Of a stretch of 10,975 nt of DNA, positions 1 through 10,396 are shown in pieces. The position numbers and the translations under genes were made by a program. Origin of the DNA: Conidiobolus incongruus B7586. Taxonomy: Eukaryota > Entomophthoromycota > Entomophthoromycetes > Entomophthorales > Conidiobolaceae. The notes below the pieces were generated by a model. It worked only from the letters and a program-made list of their open reading frames with translations, ran no database searches and was not told where the DNA came from. The stretch is taken from the NCBI GenBank assembly GCA_000697335.1, contig JNEM01006522.1, positions 1-10,975 of the forward strand, in the 5' to 3' direction. Positions within the stretch are counted from its first letter, which is position 1; the number at the start of each line of letters is the position of its first letter.

Positions 1-3000
1 TTAATTAAATTGAAATTTATATTAAATTAATATATTTTAAAAAAATTTTAATTTAATAAAATTTGGTTAATTCTAATTATTTTATTAATAATATTAATAT
101 ATTTATCTTCTAATATAGCTTGTAAAAAATATTATTAACAATATATTTAAAGATTAAAATATATTTAATATAATTTTAGGTAATTACAATGTATTTTTTT
201 ATTATAGTATATATAAATAGAAAATTTCTATTTTATTTTGGCTATTATAATTAATGATTATTTTAACTTGAAAATAAAGTAACTATAATTTTCACTGATT
301 GAAATTGGATAAATAAATTCAAATTTTTTAAACTTTTCAAAAATTTTGTAAATATATTATAAAAATTTAATTATTTAAATATATGAATATTGTGAATAGT
401 TTTAAAACTATAGATTAAATTTTAATACTTAAAGTTGTGTAAAATATAAACCTAGTTATTAATTGAAAAATATATGTATAAATCAGTAATTAATTTCAAC
501 TTTGAGGATTTATATAATATTATTAAATCATATTGCATCAATTAATACTTTGCATATCAAATAAATAATTACATAATTATTGACATCATAATTAAGTGAA
601 GTAGCTTATTAGTTGAAATATTTGATTTCTAATTAAATATAATAAAGTCTCGGATATAATATAAATATTAATAGTAATAATTAAATTAAGTTTTGATATT
701 AATAAAAAGGATAAAAACCAATATCAATTTTGAATATTTCATAGGCCATCATATATAGATTATTATATATAAAAAATTTTCAAAAAATTATATATATAGT
801 AATTTAATAAAATAATATTATATATTAGGTGTCTATTAATATTATAGTAACAATGATTTAATAAAATAAAAAAGTATAACTCCTATTTTATAGAATTTGT
901 TTTTTTAAGTTTAATTTAATTACAATGATAAATTATAATATTGTAATTATTAATTACTATGAAATTTTTTCCATTAAATATTTTGAATAATATAATTATT
1001 CTATTCTATAAATAAAAAATTAAAAAAATATGAAGTATATGAGGTTGAGGATATATATATATAATTATAAAGCCTGTTAGTATAATATTATCATATATTG
1101 ATTTTGTTATTAGAATATATATCAATTCATTTCATTGTTGAGATATTAGTATTAGATATTTTGACGGATATGAATAAATTTTTATAGTAGTTTTAAAAAG
1201 GAGTATTATTAATGGTAACAACTTATTATACATTGTATATATTCAAAATTTCTACAATAAAAGCTGAAAATTGCATACCATAATAATATTTACATAATTA
1301 ATTTATTTAGAATTCATAATACCCATTATTTTATTCTATCAGATCAAAATAAATAAATCTGATTATGATTGTGATAATATTTGAGGATAAAGTTTAATCA
1401 AATGATAAAGATGTCTAAAATTGTAAAGGAAATATATGTTACTAAAATTTGAGTGAAAAAAAATAATTTTCACAAATTCCATATTTTCTAAAATGAACAA
1501 TTAAAAATTAATATTCATTTTGATCCATTATATTTTCGAATGAGAAAACTAGTAATTGATTTATAATTAGATATATTTCCCCTAATATTTATAAATAAAA
1601 TTTTAAAACATTGAAAATGGAGGTTCAAGTGATATATTCAACATAAATATAACCATGAAAATTTATTATATTTCCGTATTTTTGTTGAAATAATAGTTGA
1701 ATTATATATGATAATATTTAAAGTTATATGAGATTAGAACTGACTTTTATAAACAATGAAAATTAAAATTACTCATTATTCAATATAATCAATATTATAT
1801 GAAAAAAGTACTTTATTGCATCCAATTTGATTTATAAATTCAAGTAGTATATGATTCTCAAGTTGTGAAAAGTCAAAATGTCATTAATTTATTCAATCAT
1901 TCTGATATTTAATTAAAATTTTTAAATATGATATAAAAAAATTAATATAAATGAAAAATACAATTAAGGAAAGAGTATAAAATTTTATAATTAATAATTA
2001 ATTAAACTGTTTACAATTTATCCTTGGTATAAGTTTGATGATATTATCTATAATTCAATAATATTAAATTCAGACTTATTTTGCTAAATAATAGCTTTAA
2101 AACATAACATGACTTCGTATTCAAGAATCACTTGAAATACTTATATAATTTTTTTATTAATGCAAATTTAATAGAAAAAAATTGAGGAAATAAAAGTAAT
2201 ATAAAATCAAATTATTCCAATTAAATGATGCAAGAGAGATTATAAATTGATTCTAGAAATTGATTAATTATTTTTTCGATCGTTGTAAGAGAAAATCGAT
2301 TTTTTTTACATATCTGACATATATATTTTACGTTATTTATAAATACTGTTGAAATTTTCAAATTTAAAAAATTAAAATTATCCTAAATTGTAACCCCTGA
2401 TCAAAAAAAATTAAAATGAATATTATTGGATAATAACTAACCCCTCAATACAATTTGGTTATAATATAATTGAAAAAAATCTAATTCTTATTAATTAGTT
2501 TTATAAGCAACTCAAAGAAGCGTGTTAAAATAAGTAAAATTATCTCACATATTACAATCTAAACCCAAATAAAACAGTATCAAATTAGTTTACTAAATAT
2601 TGACTTCATTGAGAGTAGGGGGAGGAAAATAAATATGGAGATTAAAATTACTAATATTTTAACTCAAGTATAAAAAGAAGTGGATTTTCCATATTCACTC
2701 TAGGATTAATTCTTTATCCTATATTTCGTTTATAACTTTATTTATTCAATTTCCTCTAAAAGTCTTTTATTATGAAGTTTACTATTTTTTATCAATTTTT
2801 AACTAATAAATTTTAATTTAAATAAAATTGAATTAATTAAATGGCTTGTATTTTTAAATCGAATTCATTGATCTATTATATTTGATCACAATTGATAACC
2901 ATTACTTTGATTATTCACTATTTAATCAAAATTAATCTAGTTAAATGAAGGATAAAATTCGTATCCATCTAGCATTTGGTCGTTATTAAACCAATCATAT

Positions 3001-3240
3001 TTGCTTAATATCATATTAATTTCCTCCAACTATCCTTTTAAGAATCAATTTTATTCATAATCAACTTAAAATATTCAAGGATAAAATATTATAAGAGAAT
3101 TTTTGAGGGTTATAATTGAATACTCTTCAGATATAGAACAAAATTTCAATTTAATGATATATCATTTAGTTGCTCAATTAAATTTAGTTAAACTATGTTT
3201 TTAGAAAAATTGATAGTTTAATGAAAATTTGAAAATGTAG
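1..3240. other. AT-rich gene-free stretch, left flank
   Basis: This stretch is dominated by A and T. Hand counts of sample 60-base lines gave 1, 7 and 13 G+C bases (lines starting at 1, 61 and 2401), against 28 of 60 inside the gene's exon 2. Stops are dense in all frames and I find no credible exon, tRNA-like GC block, tandem array or recognisable transposon domain. It becomes slightly less AT-rich after about 2400. It may be ordinary AT-rich intergenic DNA or old sequence eroded by mutation; the sequence alone does not let me choose. Confidence 0.8.
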
Positions 3241-3269
3241 AGACAAGGGAGAAAAGTTTTCATAAAAAG

Positions 3270-3609
3270 TTTATTACATAAAAGAGAATAAATCAATTAA
3301 TACAAAAAAATACAAAGGAATTCAAAAGGTTAAATGTATATTTGGCAATAAACAATTGAGAGTGAAGCGTTAAAATTAGAAAGTTAATTCGAATTGAAAT
3401 ATATATACATAGCAATCTACGAAGGAAATTGGGGTTCAAGTTGAGGTGGCTTGAGCGCTTCTCGTCACTGTGAAGAGGAACTAATATTGCTAAATGACGA
3501 AAATAAGAATTGAACTGATTAGAGAGTGAAAAGTAAAAAATATATGACAAATTGTAAAATAACATAAATAAAGTCCATGAATAAATGTAAAATGAAAAAG
3601 CCCAAGATA
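3270..3609 (-). other. Putative 3' untranslated region and polyadenylation signal
   Basis: Downstream of the stop codon of the bHLH gene, composition stays above that of the desert (clearly so around 3425-3480) and then drops. The first minus-strand AATAAA hexamer I found lies at 3275-3270, about 335 bases after the stop, so a transcript ending near 3250 is plausible. A 90-codon open frame lies in this stretch (3565-3293, minus). It is rich in Leu, Phe, Ile and Asn and resembles no family I know, so I read it as chance within UTR. The end point is inference; fungal poly(A) signals are weak and variable. Confidence 0.35.
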
Positions 3610-4840
3610 TTAGGCGTTACTGCCAATATTTTGTTCAATCTGAGCCTTCTGCAAAAATTCTCTGCCGCCCTCAGTCATTTCGATATACTGAATGAATTTG
3701 TTAAGCTGGCTTTTCAAGGTTTCACGCTCTTGCTCCAGGTTGGAGATATGCTGGGTTGCCTTTCGAAGAATATTGGCCTTATTGAGCTTTATTGGGGGAG
3801 CACCTTTGGGTGGAGCAGTTTTCGGATTCAATTCAGGTACAGCCAATCGGAGTTGAGTGAGCGCTTGATTGATTGTAGTCCTGTATTTCTTTTCAATAAT
3901 ACTGTGTGCTTTCTTTTGTCGAAGAGGAGGGTGGTTAGGAGTAGGAGTTGTTGAAGTTGGACTGGATGAATGAGTAGTATTTGTTTCAGTATTTACAGGC
4001 GAATCGGTAGAAATCTTTGTGGCTCTTCTGGAACGGGGATTGGAATGGGAGGGTTTAGTGTTGCGCAATCGGTTGATAGGAAGCTTTATTTGTCCATCAG
4101 CTTCAACTACAGGTGGTGCGAATACAGAAGTTGATGCACAAGATTTAGTACCGTTCATAGTAGGAGATGATTGTTCTAATTTGATTATGGAATCAGGGAC
4201 TGGTTCATTTGACAGAGAAGTTTGATTATCGGCAACAGAATCTACGAAATTGAAAGAATTGAATTAGAACTCTGATTATATTAAATAAATGATTGTAAAT
4301 ATTGGCATGAGTGCTGAAAATTGGCAAAATATGGCTATCTTTAAATCATAAATGAATGTGGAATCAATGATGCGATGCTAGTCAATTCGAAATGCAACAG
4401 ACACCAAGTGAATAAAAAATGTCTATCAAATTGTTTGATATACAAAATATTTCGAATGTGAGCAGAGTCAAAGATAACATCAGCCATTTAGTATAATTGA
4501 GCTACCATAGATGTTGAAATAAGAAAAAATGATTACCTAAGCTACTTAATGAGGAAGATGGAACGCCTTGGTATTGTTGGCTATGTGAAGGATCCCATAC
4601 CATTAAGTCATTCCAAACGACAGAATGTTCTTCAGAATGATGTTGATGAACAGGAATAGGAATAGGCATGGGAACAGGATATGAATGGGAAAATTGCTGC
4701 CAACCAGGAACTTGAACTACACCCCTGTTGGGAATGGATATCATAGACGGATGGTGAACATAACTGTATCCTTGGGCGAATTCGCTGCTTGTGGAAGTTA
4801 TGTTATGGTCGAGTGAGAGAAAGTTATCAGGATGATGCAT
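3610..4840 (-). CDS. SREBP-class bHLH transcription factor, two exons (join 4840-4537, 4241-3610)
   Basis: This is a predicted nuclear DNA-binding protein of 311 residues. Residues 1-101 come from exon 1, residue 102 (Asp) spans the junction, and the rest comes from exon 2. The N-terminus is rich in His, Ser, Pro and Gln and includes a VPMPIPIPV run (55-63) and an acidic-aromatic segment around 69-83 (W76, D78, L79, W82, D83) that could be an activation domain. A basic stretch, RSRR, lies at 171-174, and a Ser/Thr-Pro-rich linker at about 180-205.

The bHLH covers about 209-273. Its basic region has H214, E218, K219, K220, Y221 and R222, and Tyr at 221 where most bHLH proteins have Arg is the SREBP hallmark. 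Helix 1 runs to about 239, then comes a Pro/Lys loop (240-252), then helix 2, starting KLNKANILRKAT, very like the KLNK..VLRKA of animal SREBP. A short coiled coil follows to about 290. No membrane segments follow, unlike Sre1/SREBP, so it is nearer in build to Tye7 or Hms1.

The start at 4840 is the first in-frame ATG after an upstream stop (4930-4928), with A at -3. Target genes cannot be read from the sequence. Confidence 0.88.
4242..4536 (-). other. Intron of the bHLH gene
   Basis: On the minus strand the donor reads G|GTAATC at 4536 and the acceptor TTTCGTAG ends at 4242, preceded by a pyrimidine-rich run and a CTAAT branch-point-like motif at 4267-4263. The join is phase 1 and gives an in-frame 936-base coding sequence. 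Without splicing, exon 1 reads into a stop at 4504-4502, and exon 2's frame is closed upstream at 4266-4264, so an intron is required to connect them. At 295 bases it is long for many fungi. G+C is about 30 percent in two sampled lines, between exon and desert values. Inner alternative sites exist (for example TTTTCAG ending at 4314), so a small extra exon is not excluded. Confidence 0.72.
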
Positions 4841-4984
4841 TTTATTGATAATTGAGTTCGAAAAATGGAAAAGTGGCTGAAAAGTATGGTAATAATTGCT
4901 TTGTTTACCAAGACAGGAGTGAGTATATTAACTAGAATTCAATAATATTATCAAGTGAAGAAATCAATAAAAAAAATTTAACAA

Positions 4985-5105
4985 AGTAGAGTAGAATGAA
5001 GAAAAGACGCGTTTAAAGAAAGTGAAATACAACGATTAACTAATTGAATGAAGACCGTAATTGAAGGAGAAACGAGGGGGAAAGTAAAATCAAAAAGAAG
5101 AAATA
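4985..5105 (-). promoter_or_regulatory. Pyrimidine-rich core promoter / transcription start region
   Basis: On the coding (minus) strand, 5105-5059 and 5026-4985 are strongly pyrimidine-rich, with runs such as TTTCCCCCTCGTTTCTCC. CT-rich tracts just upstream of, or around, transcription starts are common in fungal promoters. The tract sits 145 to 265 bases before the start codon and just downstream of the TATA-like palindrome, which is the expected order. An ACGCGT hexamer at 5007-5012 lies inside it. The exact start site is not visible. Confidence 0.45.
5007..5012. promoter_or_regulatory. ACGCGT hexamer (MCB-like)
   Basis: This is an exact ACGCGT, palindromic, 167 bases upstream of the start codon. 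In yeasts this is the MluI cell-cycle box bound by the MBF/DSC1 (Mbp1 or Cdc10-type) complex. The match is exact but only six bases, so function is inference. Confidence 0.25.
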
Positions 5106-5127
5106 ATAATTTTCTAATTGTTACCTG

Positions 5128-5139
5128 CTATTTAAATAG
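5128..5139 (-). promoter_or_regulatory. TATA-like palindrome CTATTTAAATAG
   Basis: This is a perfect 12-base palindrome with a TATTTAAATA core, so it reads the same on both strands. It lies about 290 bases upstream of the start codon, between the CCAAT cluster and the pyrimidine-rich tract, a plausible TATA-box position. In an AT-rich setting a TATA-like string alone is weak evidence; the palindrome and its position raise it. Confidence 0.4.
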
Positions 5140-5194
5140 AATTCTGAAATTAATTTTTTTGCTTGTAAAATTCGATAAAAATATTTCAAAAAAG

Positions 5195-5427
5195 TGATTG
5201 GCTCAAGGCGATTAATAATGAGGTAAGAGTATGATTTAATGGGAAAGTTGATTGGATTAACCAAACTCTGTCATTCCCCCTTAGAGATTGGTATGTTCAA
5301 TTTTTATTGGCTTAATCTTGAAATAATATTTTACATTTATGCAAATTTTTTATTTTTGTAATAGCATTTACCGTTTGAATATTACCAAAATTGGGAATCC
5401 CCCCTTGTGGGGATCTTGAGCCAATCA
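5195..5427. promoter_or_regulatory. CCAAT-box cluster bounded by a 13-base exact inverted repeat
   Basis: TGATTGGCTCAAG at 5195-5207 is the exact reverse complement of CTTGAGCCAATCA at 5415-5427. Each arm carries CCAATCA, a form favoured by the fungal CCAAT-binding complex (Hap2/3/5 type). Further minus-strand CCAAT boxes lie between them at 5255-5249 (CCAATCA), 5291-5286 (CCAATC) and 5310-5306 (CCAAT). The cluster is 355 to 590 bases upstream of the bHLH start codon and is probably its upstream activating region. The two outermost sites point in opposite directions, but no gene is visible to the right that would share the promoter. Confidence 0.5.
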
Positions 5428-5744
5428 GTCTGCACTATATTGGAAACAAATTCAGATTTACATTATCATCTGACTATTCAATTCCCAATTTGGGAGGATT
5501 CTCCCTCATCCACTGAATTATGCCATATCTGGAAATAGTCAAACTTAATCTATCGTAATATTAATATTTAATTGAGGCAAAAGATTCCCAATAAGAGATA
5601 GATGCAAAAATTGATCCCAACTCTCACACTCTTAGATTTGATTGGACATCTATTAAACTTGTATAATTATTTATAGTTAACTTTAGATTCAAAAAAAGAG
5701 AATATACTAGGGAGAGTAAATGAATTTCAGGGTTAAGGGGGAAT
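5273..5744. repeat. Dispersed 11-base inverted repeats in the upstream region
   Basis: Two exact inverted pairs are visible. ATTCCCCCTTA at 5273-5283 matches TAAGGGGGAAT at 5734-5744, and AAATTGGGAAT at 5388-5398 matches ATTCCCAATTT at 5481-5491. The C-run pair contains CCCCT/AGGGG, the yeast stress-response-element core. A small hairpin, ATCCCC (5397-5402) with GGGGAT (5409-5414) and a six-base loop, lies next to the right-hand CCAAT arm. They may be regulatory sites used in both orientations, or remnants of a small inverted-repeat element; no target-site duplication is evident. Confidence 0.45.
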
Positions 5745-6901
5745 CATTTTTACTAAACAGAAATGAAACTGATTCATAAACAGAGGATAAACAATTTTCT
5801 ACATGAAAGTAGCGAATTATACTATATTTAGCAACACTCTAATTTGAATTAATCTTTTTTCCAAGCATTATTTCGTAAAATGTAATTTTTGATAATTTGA
5901 AATTTAATGTAATTTATAAATTTAAAAGGTTGATTCAGCATAACTTTCAAAATAATACAATCAAAATGTTAAAAATATTTTGAGAAATAAATATATCACT
6001 ACATTACTGAACATTAACATTTCCACTACAAAAATCTAGTAAAAACATATCCATTATATATCAATATCACAAGATTATCAATTAATACCCGTTTCGAATT
6101 AATTGGCAAATTAAAATTATTTATCAAGAGTTGTTACTTTGCTTGATATTATTGGATCAAAGAAAATATTATTCCAAGTGTGAACAGGGTAATAATGAAT
6201 GCTAAATTTATTAATTGAAATATTTGTAATTTGTTTATATGAATTAAATTTATATTTGATTAATATGTATTATTCAAGCCATCCAATATAATAATTTTTT
6301 AAGCCATTTTATATCGTGCAATCTATTAACATTTAAGACTAAAAATATAAAACGGAATTTTATTTGTAATATTAATTATTTTGAAATTATCAGTAGCATA
6401 AGTTCAATATTCTATGACCTCATTATTATATTTTTTATCAAATAAAATCAATTAAAATATAGATATTTTTCATGTAAAAAAGTATGAAAAAACTATTGAA
6501 ATGAGGACAGAACGTTTAATATACTTCTCTTCACATCTCAAAATTTTATTTTATTAGTGTAATACGGAAGCATTCCATTCAGACTTTTTTATCAAAGCCG
6601 AATTTTTTTAGTAATCTTGTAACTAAACTATTATTTTTTCCATTTATAGAAATTTTTCGAAAATGATATGTTAAATATACTAAATAGATGACCTTTAATC
6701 CATTTAGTAAAAAGATCTATTTAAACCTCAGAAGTTTCCATATTGATCAAAATCAAACTTAATGATATAGAGAAAATAGCCATCAAATAACTTGAATCCA
6801 TTTAATATAATATTAATTTTGATTGCAGGGTAATATATCTCCAGTGATCATACTTATAACAATACCTGACCGCAGTAATTACTAATACTAATTAAATAAT
6901 A

Positions 6902-6926
6902 TCTTATCTTCACAGATAAGAGATAA
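6902..6926. repeat. Hairpin containing clustered GATA motifs
   Basis: TCTTATCT (6902-6909) and AGATAAGA (6914-6921) form an 8-base-pair stem with a TCAC loop. The segment and its edges hold four GATA cores. Three of them match WGATAR: minus at 6909-6904, plus at 6914-6919 and plus at 6921-6926. WGATAR is the site of fungal GATA factors, but AT-rich DNA gives GATA by chance, and no gene is nearby. Confidence 0.4.
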
Positions 6927-7082
6927 ATTGTTGGATTAGTTTAATGTAAATATATATATTCAACATTATTAATATATTTAGAGATGAAATTGATTGTTTG
7001 AAAAATATATGCAACTTATTAAAAATAAAATATATAATATATTTTTCTTAAGTATGGTCAAAGATTAATAATTTTATCTTTA

Positions 7083-7100
7083 ATATATATATATATATAT
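7083..7100. repeat. (AT)9 microsatellite
   Basis: This is an uninterrupted run of nine AT units within the right-hand AT-rich stretch. It is a simple repeat with no further support for function. Confidence 0.95.
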
Positions 7101-9974
7101 GCATAGTTCGTTATTTTGAATATTTAAATTGAAAAAACTTTATGTTATTACTTTACAATCATTTTCTATATGTCATATTTTGGTTCTTCATGTGAATATA
7201 ATTATATGCGTTCAATGAAATCATTATCTATATAATATACATAATTAATACCTTCAGGTTAATTATTTCATAGTGCTTTTGGGAAAGTATTACAATCAAT
7301 ATTCTAACAAAGTTGAATAATTAATATAACTATATTATTCCAATGTCAAAGGATATTTTACATTAGGTTCATTCTATATTTTTTTGAGTAACTATTAATA
7401 TTATAACATATTAGAGTATAAATCTGTTGACTCTAATCATCTTGTTTACTATAATCGATATTTCATTATCTTTTCCCTTTCAACGCTCACAATTTGCGAT
7501 TGAAATATTTAAAATTTTCAAGTTTGATTTTTGATCAAAATCTTTAAATATTATATATTTTGATTTATCAGTGCCAAATACATATTTTTAGCAACTATAA
7601 TAAAATATTTATTTCAAATTTTCTTTCATTAGTATTATTTCATAATTAAACTAATAATTTAAAACTCAATTATGATTTTATTTACACTTGATAGTTTAAA
7701 TCTTTTGGTATATTTTATTTGACTAATAATAAAAATATTTAATGGTATCTTTTATCATGAGGATGTTTACTAGTTTTAAAGTGTATAAAATAGTCAAAAT
7801 ATATAAATTATACATCTGGTCTGTTCTTTATAATCAAAATTAATTTGAATTAATACACAAAAGAATAATGATATCATTTTAAAACACAAAATTTACAACT
7901 AGAAGTTCAATTCTCAAAATACTAATAAATTTTATATGACCATCATCTTCACTTTGAACTTTTTATATTATTCCGAAATTTTTTATTATGATTTGAAAAA
8001 TATAATTGAGAATTTTTAGGTTGAAATTTGCTGTAATTTCAGTTCACATTGATTATTAAGAGTATTAGTTATAACCAATAAGACATTGTGAACTCCATAA
8101 TTATTAACCCTGGTTTGATGATATTACAAATAATAATAAATGAGAAAATTATATATTATTTTATTTCAATTGTATATAATCATCAATCATGGGTAATATT
8201 ATTTTCCACAAATTGATTTTAATATAATAACAATCATTATTTTCAAAGGTTCATTTTTGCTTCAAGCTCATTTATTTCTCCATATAATTTTGAAATTATA
8301 GCTATTCAAATTATATTTAATAGTTTTTTATCCGTATACAATACGACAATTTTACCTTTAACAAGTTTTATTAAAATCAATTTAAGTTATTATATTCCAA
8401 AAATTTAATTCTGACCGAACAATTTTTAATTTATATTTTTATAAATTATAGGCCACATGTACAATTAACTGAATATTGTTACTCTTTATTACGCAGATTT
8501 CATATTCCTTTATTATGGTTCAATCATCTTTTATATAATGTGCTTATCTTGGATCACATGTCGTAAATTTCCTGGCATCCTACAAAGGGTATTAATTAAT
8601 TAAAAAGTTATTAATATTCTTTATTTACAAAAGCCATGATTAGAATTAATAATATACTATCATGTTTGCTATATCAAACCATTGATTTCTCTAAGTTTTT
8701 AATCAAACTCTACTGAATTGTTTATTATTAACATAATGAGTGTTTTATGGAATTTGAAATTGTTTTATTCAACAATCATTATAGATCCTTTTGATTAAAT
8801 TTATAATATCGTGAGAAATTATTGCTTTAAACATTCTACTTTTTTAAACATTCCTATTGTATTTTAAATACACTGTTTCATTGAGAATACAATTAATAGT
8901 TTCACGAAGGACTTATTATATTGTTATCAATTTAAATATTTATTAAATTAAATTTAAAACTTGATTTAGTTTCAGACAGAGTTAATCTATTATTCAGTTA
9001 TTTTATATGCTTTTTATTTCCTTTAAATTTACCATTAATCTATAATTAAAATTCATGTTTATTAATCATATAAATTTAAATTAAATAATATCAACTAATT
9101 ATTCTATAATTCACCCAAATCTAATAATTTTTTATTAAGTCAACCAATCAAATGATATTATTTATAAAGCTGCGGTACTACAGATTTCTAATAGGATATT
9201 GTTAATAAAGAAAATAGTAGTTTTTTTGTGATTTATTTGTTAGTTTTGGGTTAAGGCGTTTGATTAAGATTTGTTAATGGTTTAATAGGCTATACAAAAG
9301 ACCAAAGTTGATTGAAATATATTCCAATAATGGTTCTTTTATAGGCCATTTATAAGTGATAGGTAATATAAAAAATTATATTAAGTCCAAAAAATTAAAA
9401 CATCAAAGTAATATGACAAGTATTCCTGGTTTATATTTCCATAAGGTAATAAATGGTGAGATAAAATTGATCAAGTGAATTATTATCTGAATAACGACAA
9501 AGCTAATAAGATTTAATGCTTCTATAATTTTTAATTATTACTATACTAGATTTTGTGAAAGATATTAATATTTGGCCAAAATATTTAATATATATTCTCT
9601 TCAAAAACTAAATTTAACTAAATATTATATTTTTTAAATTTAATAAATCTGTAAATTTTTGATTATTAAATGCTTAAAATCTTAAAAATTATTGGTTTTG
9701 GTCTTTATATTGGATTATTTAAGGCTCTATATATAAACTAGGATTTAGATAATATATAATACAATATATATTTTTTAATAAATAAATTAAATATTATAAA
9801 ATTATCAGTATAATCATATACAGAGATAAATTAAATTTAATAGGCTTTTTATATAGGTTATTTAAATAAATATTTTAATTTAAATTTCATTATAAAGATT
9901 ATTATATATAATGTTTTATTTAAAGTTATGTTAGAAACTTAAATAAGGATACTTTTATTCTTTGAAAATAACTA

Positions 9975-9995
9975 ATATATATATATATATATATA
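9975..9995. repeat. AT microsatellite, about ten units
   Basis: This is an uninterrupted alternating AT run of 21 bases in the right-hand AT-rich stretch. It is a simple repeat, self-complementary and likely length-variable. Confidence 0.95.
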
Positions 9996-10396
9996 CAAAT
10001 TATTAATTTTATATAATAGCATTTCTATTCAGGAAAAATATTATTTATTATTAATTAAATTATAAACAACAAAGGGTAATAGTGATAAAAAATAATCTTA
10101 TATTCAAGGGAAAATAATAATGCAAAGGAAGACTTTGAAATAATGTTGAAAATAGGTTTAATCCTGATTGGAAGTAATATAGTCTTAATTCATAATTAAA
10201 ATGGTCCAAACTAGTAGATAATATCAAATACTGATAGTAAATGATAGGGATAGTCTTATAATTAAAATATTAGATAGTGATTAAACAAGTAATCAAGAAG
10301 ATAGCTAATTATAAGAGAATAATAGAAAGAACAGAGAAAGAACCGTGTTTATTAAGTAAAATCAATTTAATTTTATATTAATTCTAATATAAAATA

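Noticed and set aside
1-3240. Mitochondrial origin of the AT-rich flanks
   Set aside because: No tRNA, rRNA or respiratory-chain coding sequence is visible, and the window continues directly into a spliced nuclear-type gene.
3293-3565. Minus-strand 90-codon open frame just downstream of the bHLH stop
   Set aside because: It is hydrophobic and Asn-rich with no known family, sits where a 3' UTR is expected, and has no coding-like composition over most of its length.
3577-3954. Plus-strand open frame of 125 codons
   Set aside because: It lies antisense to exon 2 of the bHLH gene, has no recognisable domain, and exists because the opposite strand is coding.
4019-4225. Plus-strand open frame of 68 codons
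   Set aside because: It is antisense to the 5' part of exon 2, with no domain and no promoter of its own.
4502-4840. Separate single-exon gene of 112 codons
   Set aside because: Its last 11 codons run through a good donor site. Splicing at 4536/4242 keeps frame and joins it to the bHLH exon, so the unspliced frame is better seen as exon 1 plus intron read-through.
5195-5427. MITE or other small DNA transposon
   Set aside because: The 13-base terminal inverted match is real, but no target-site duplication flanks it and the arms are centred on CCAAT boxes, so a regulatory reading is preferred. It is kept as an alternative under findings.
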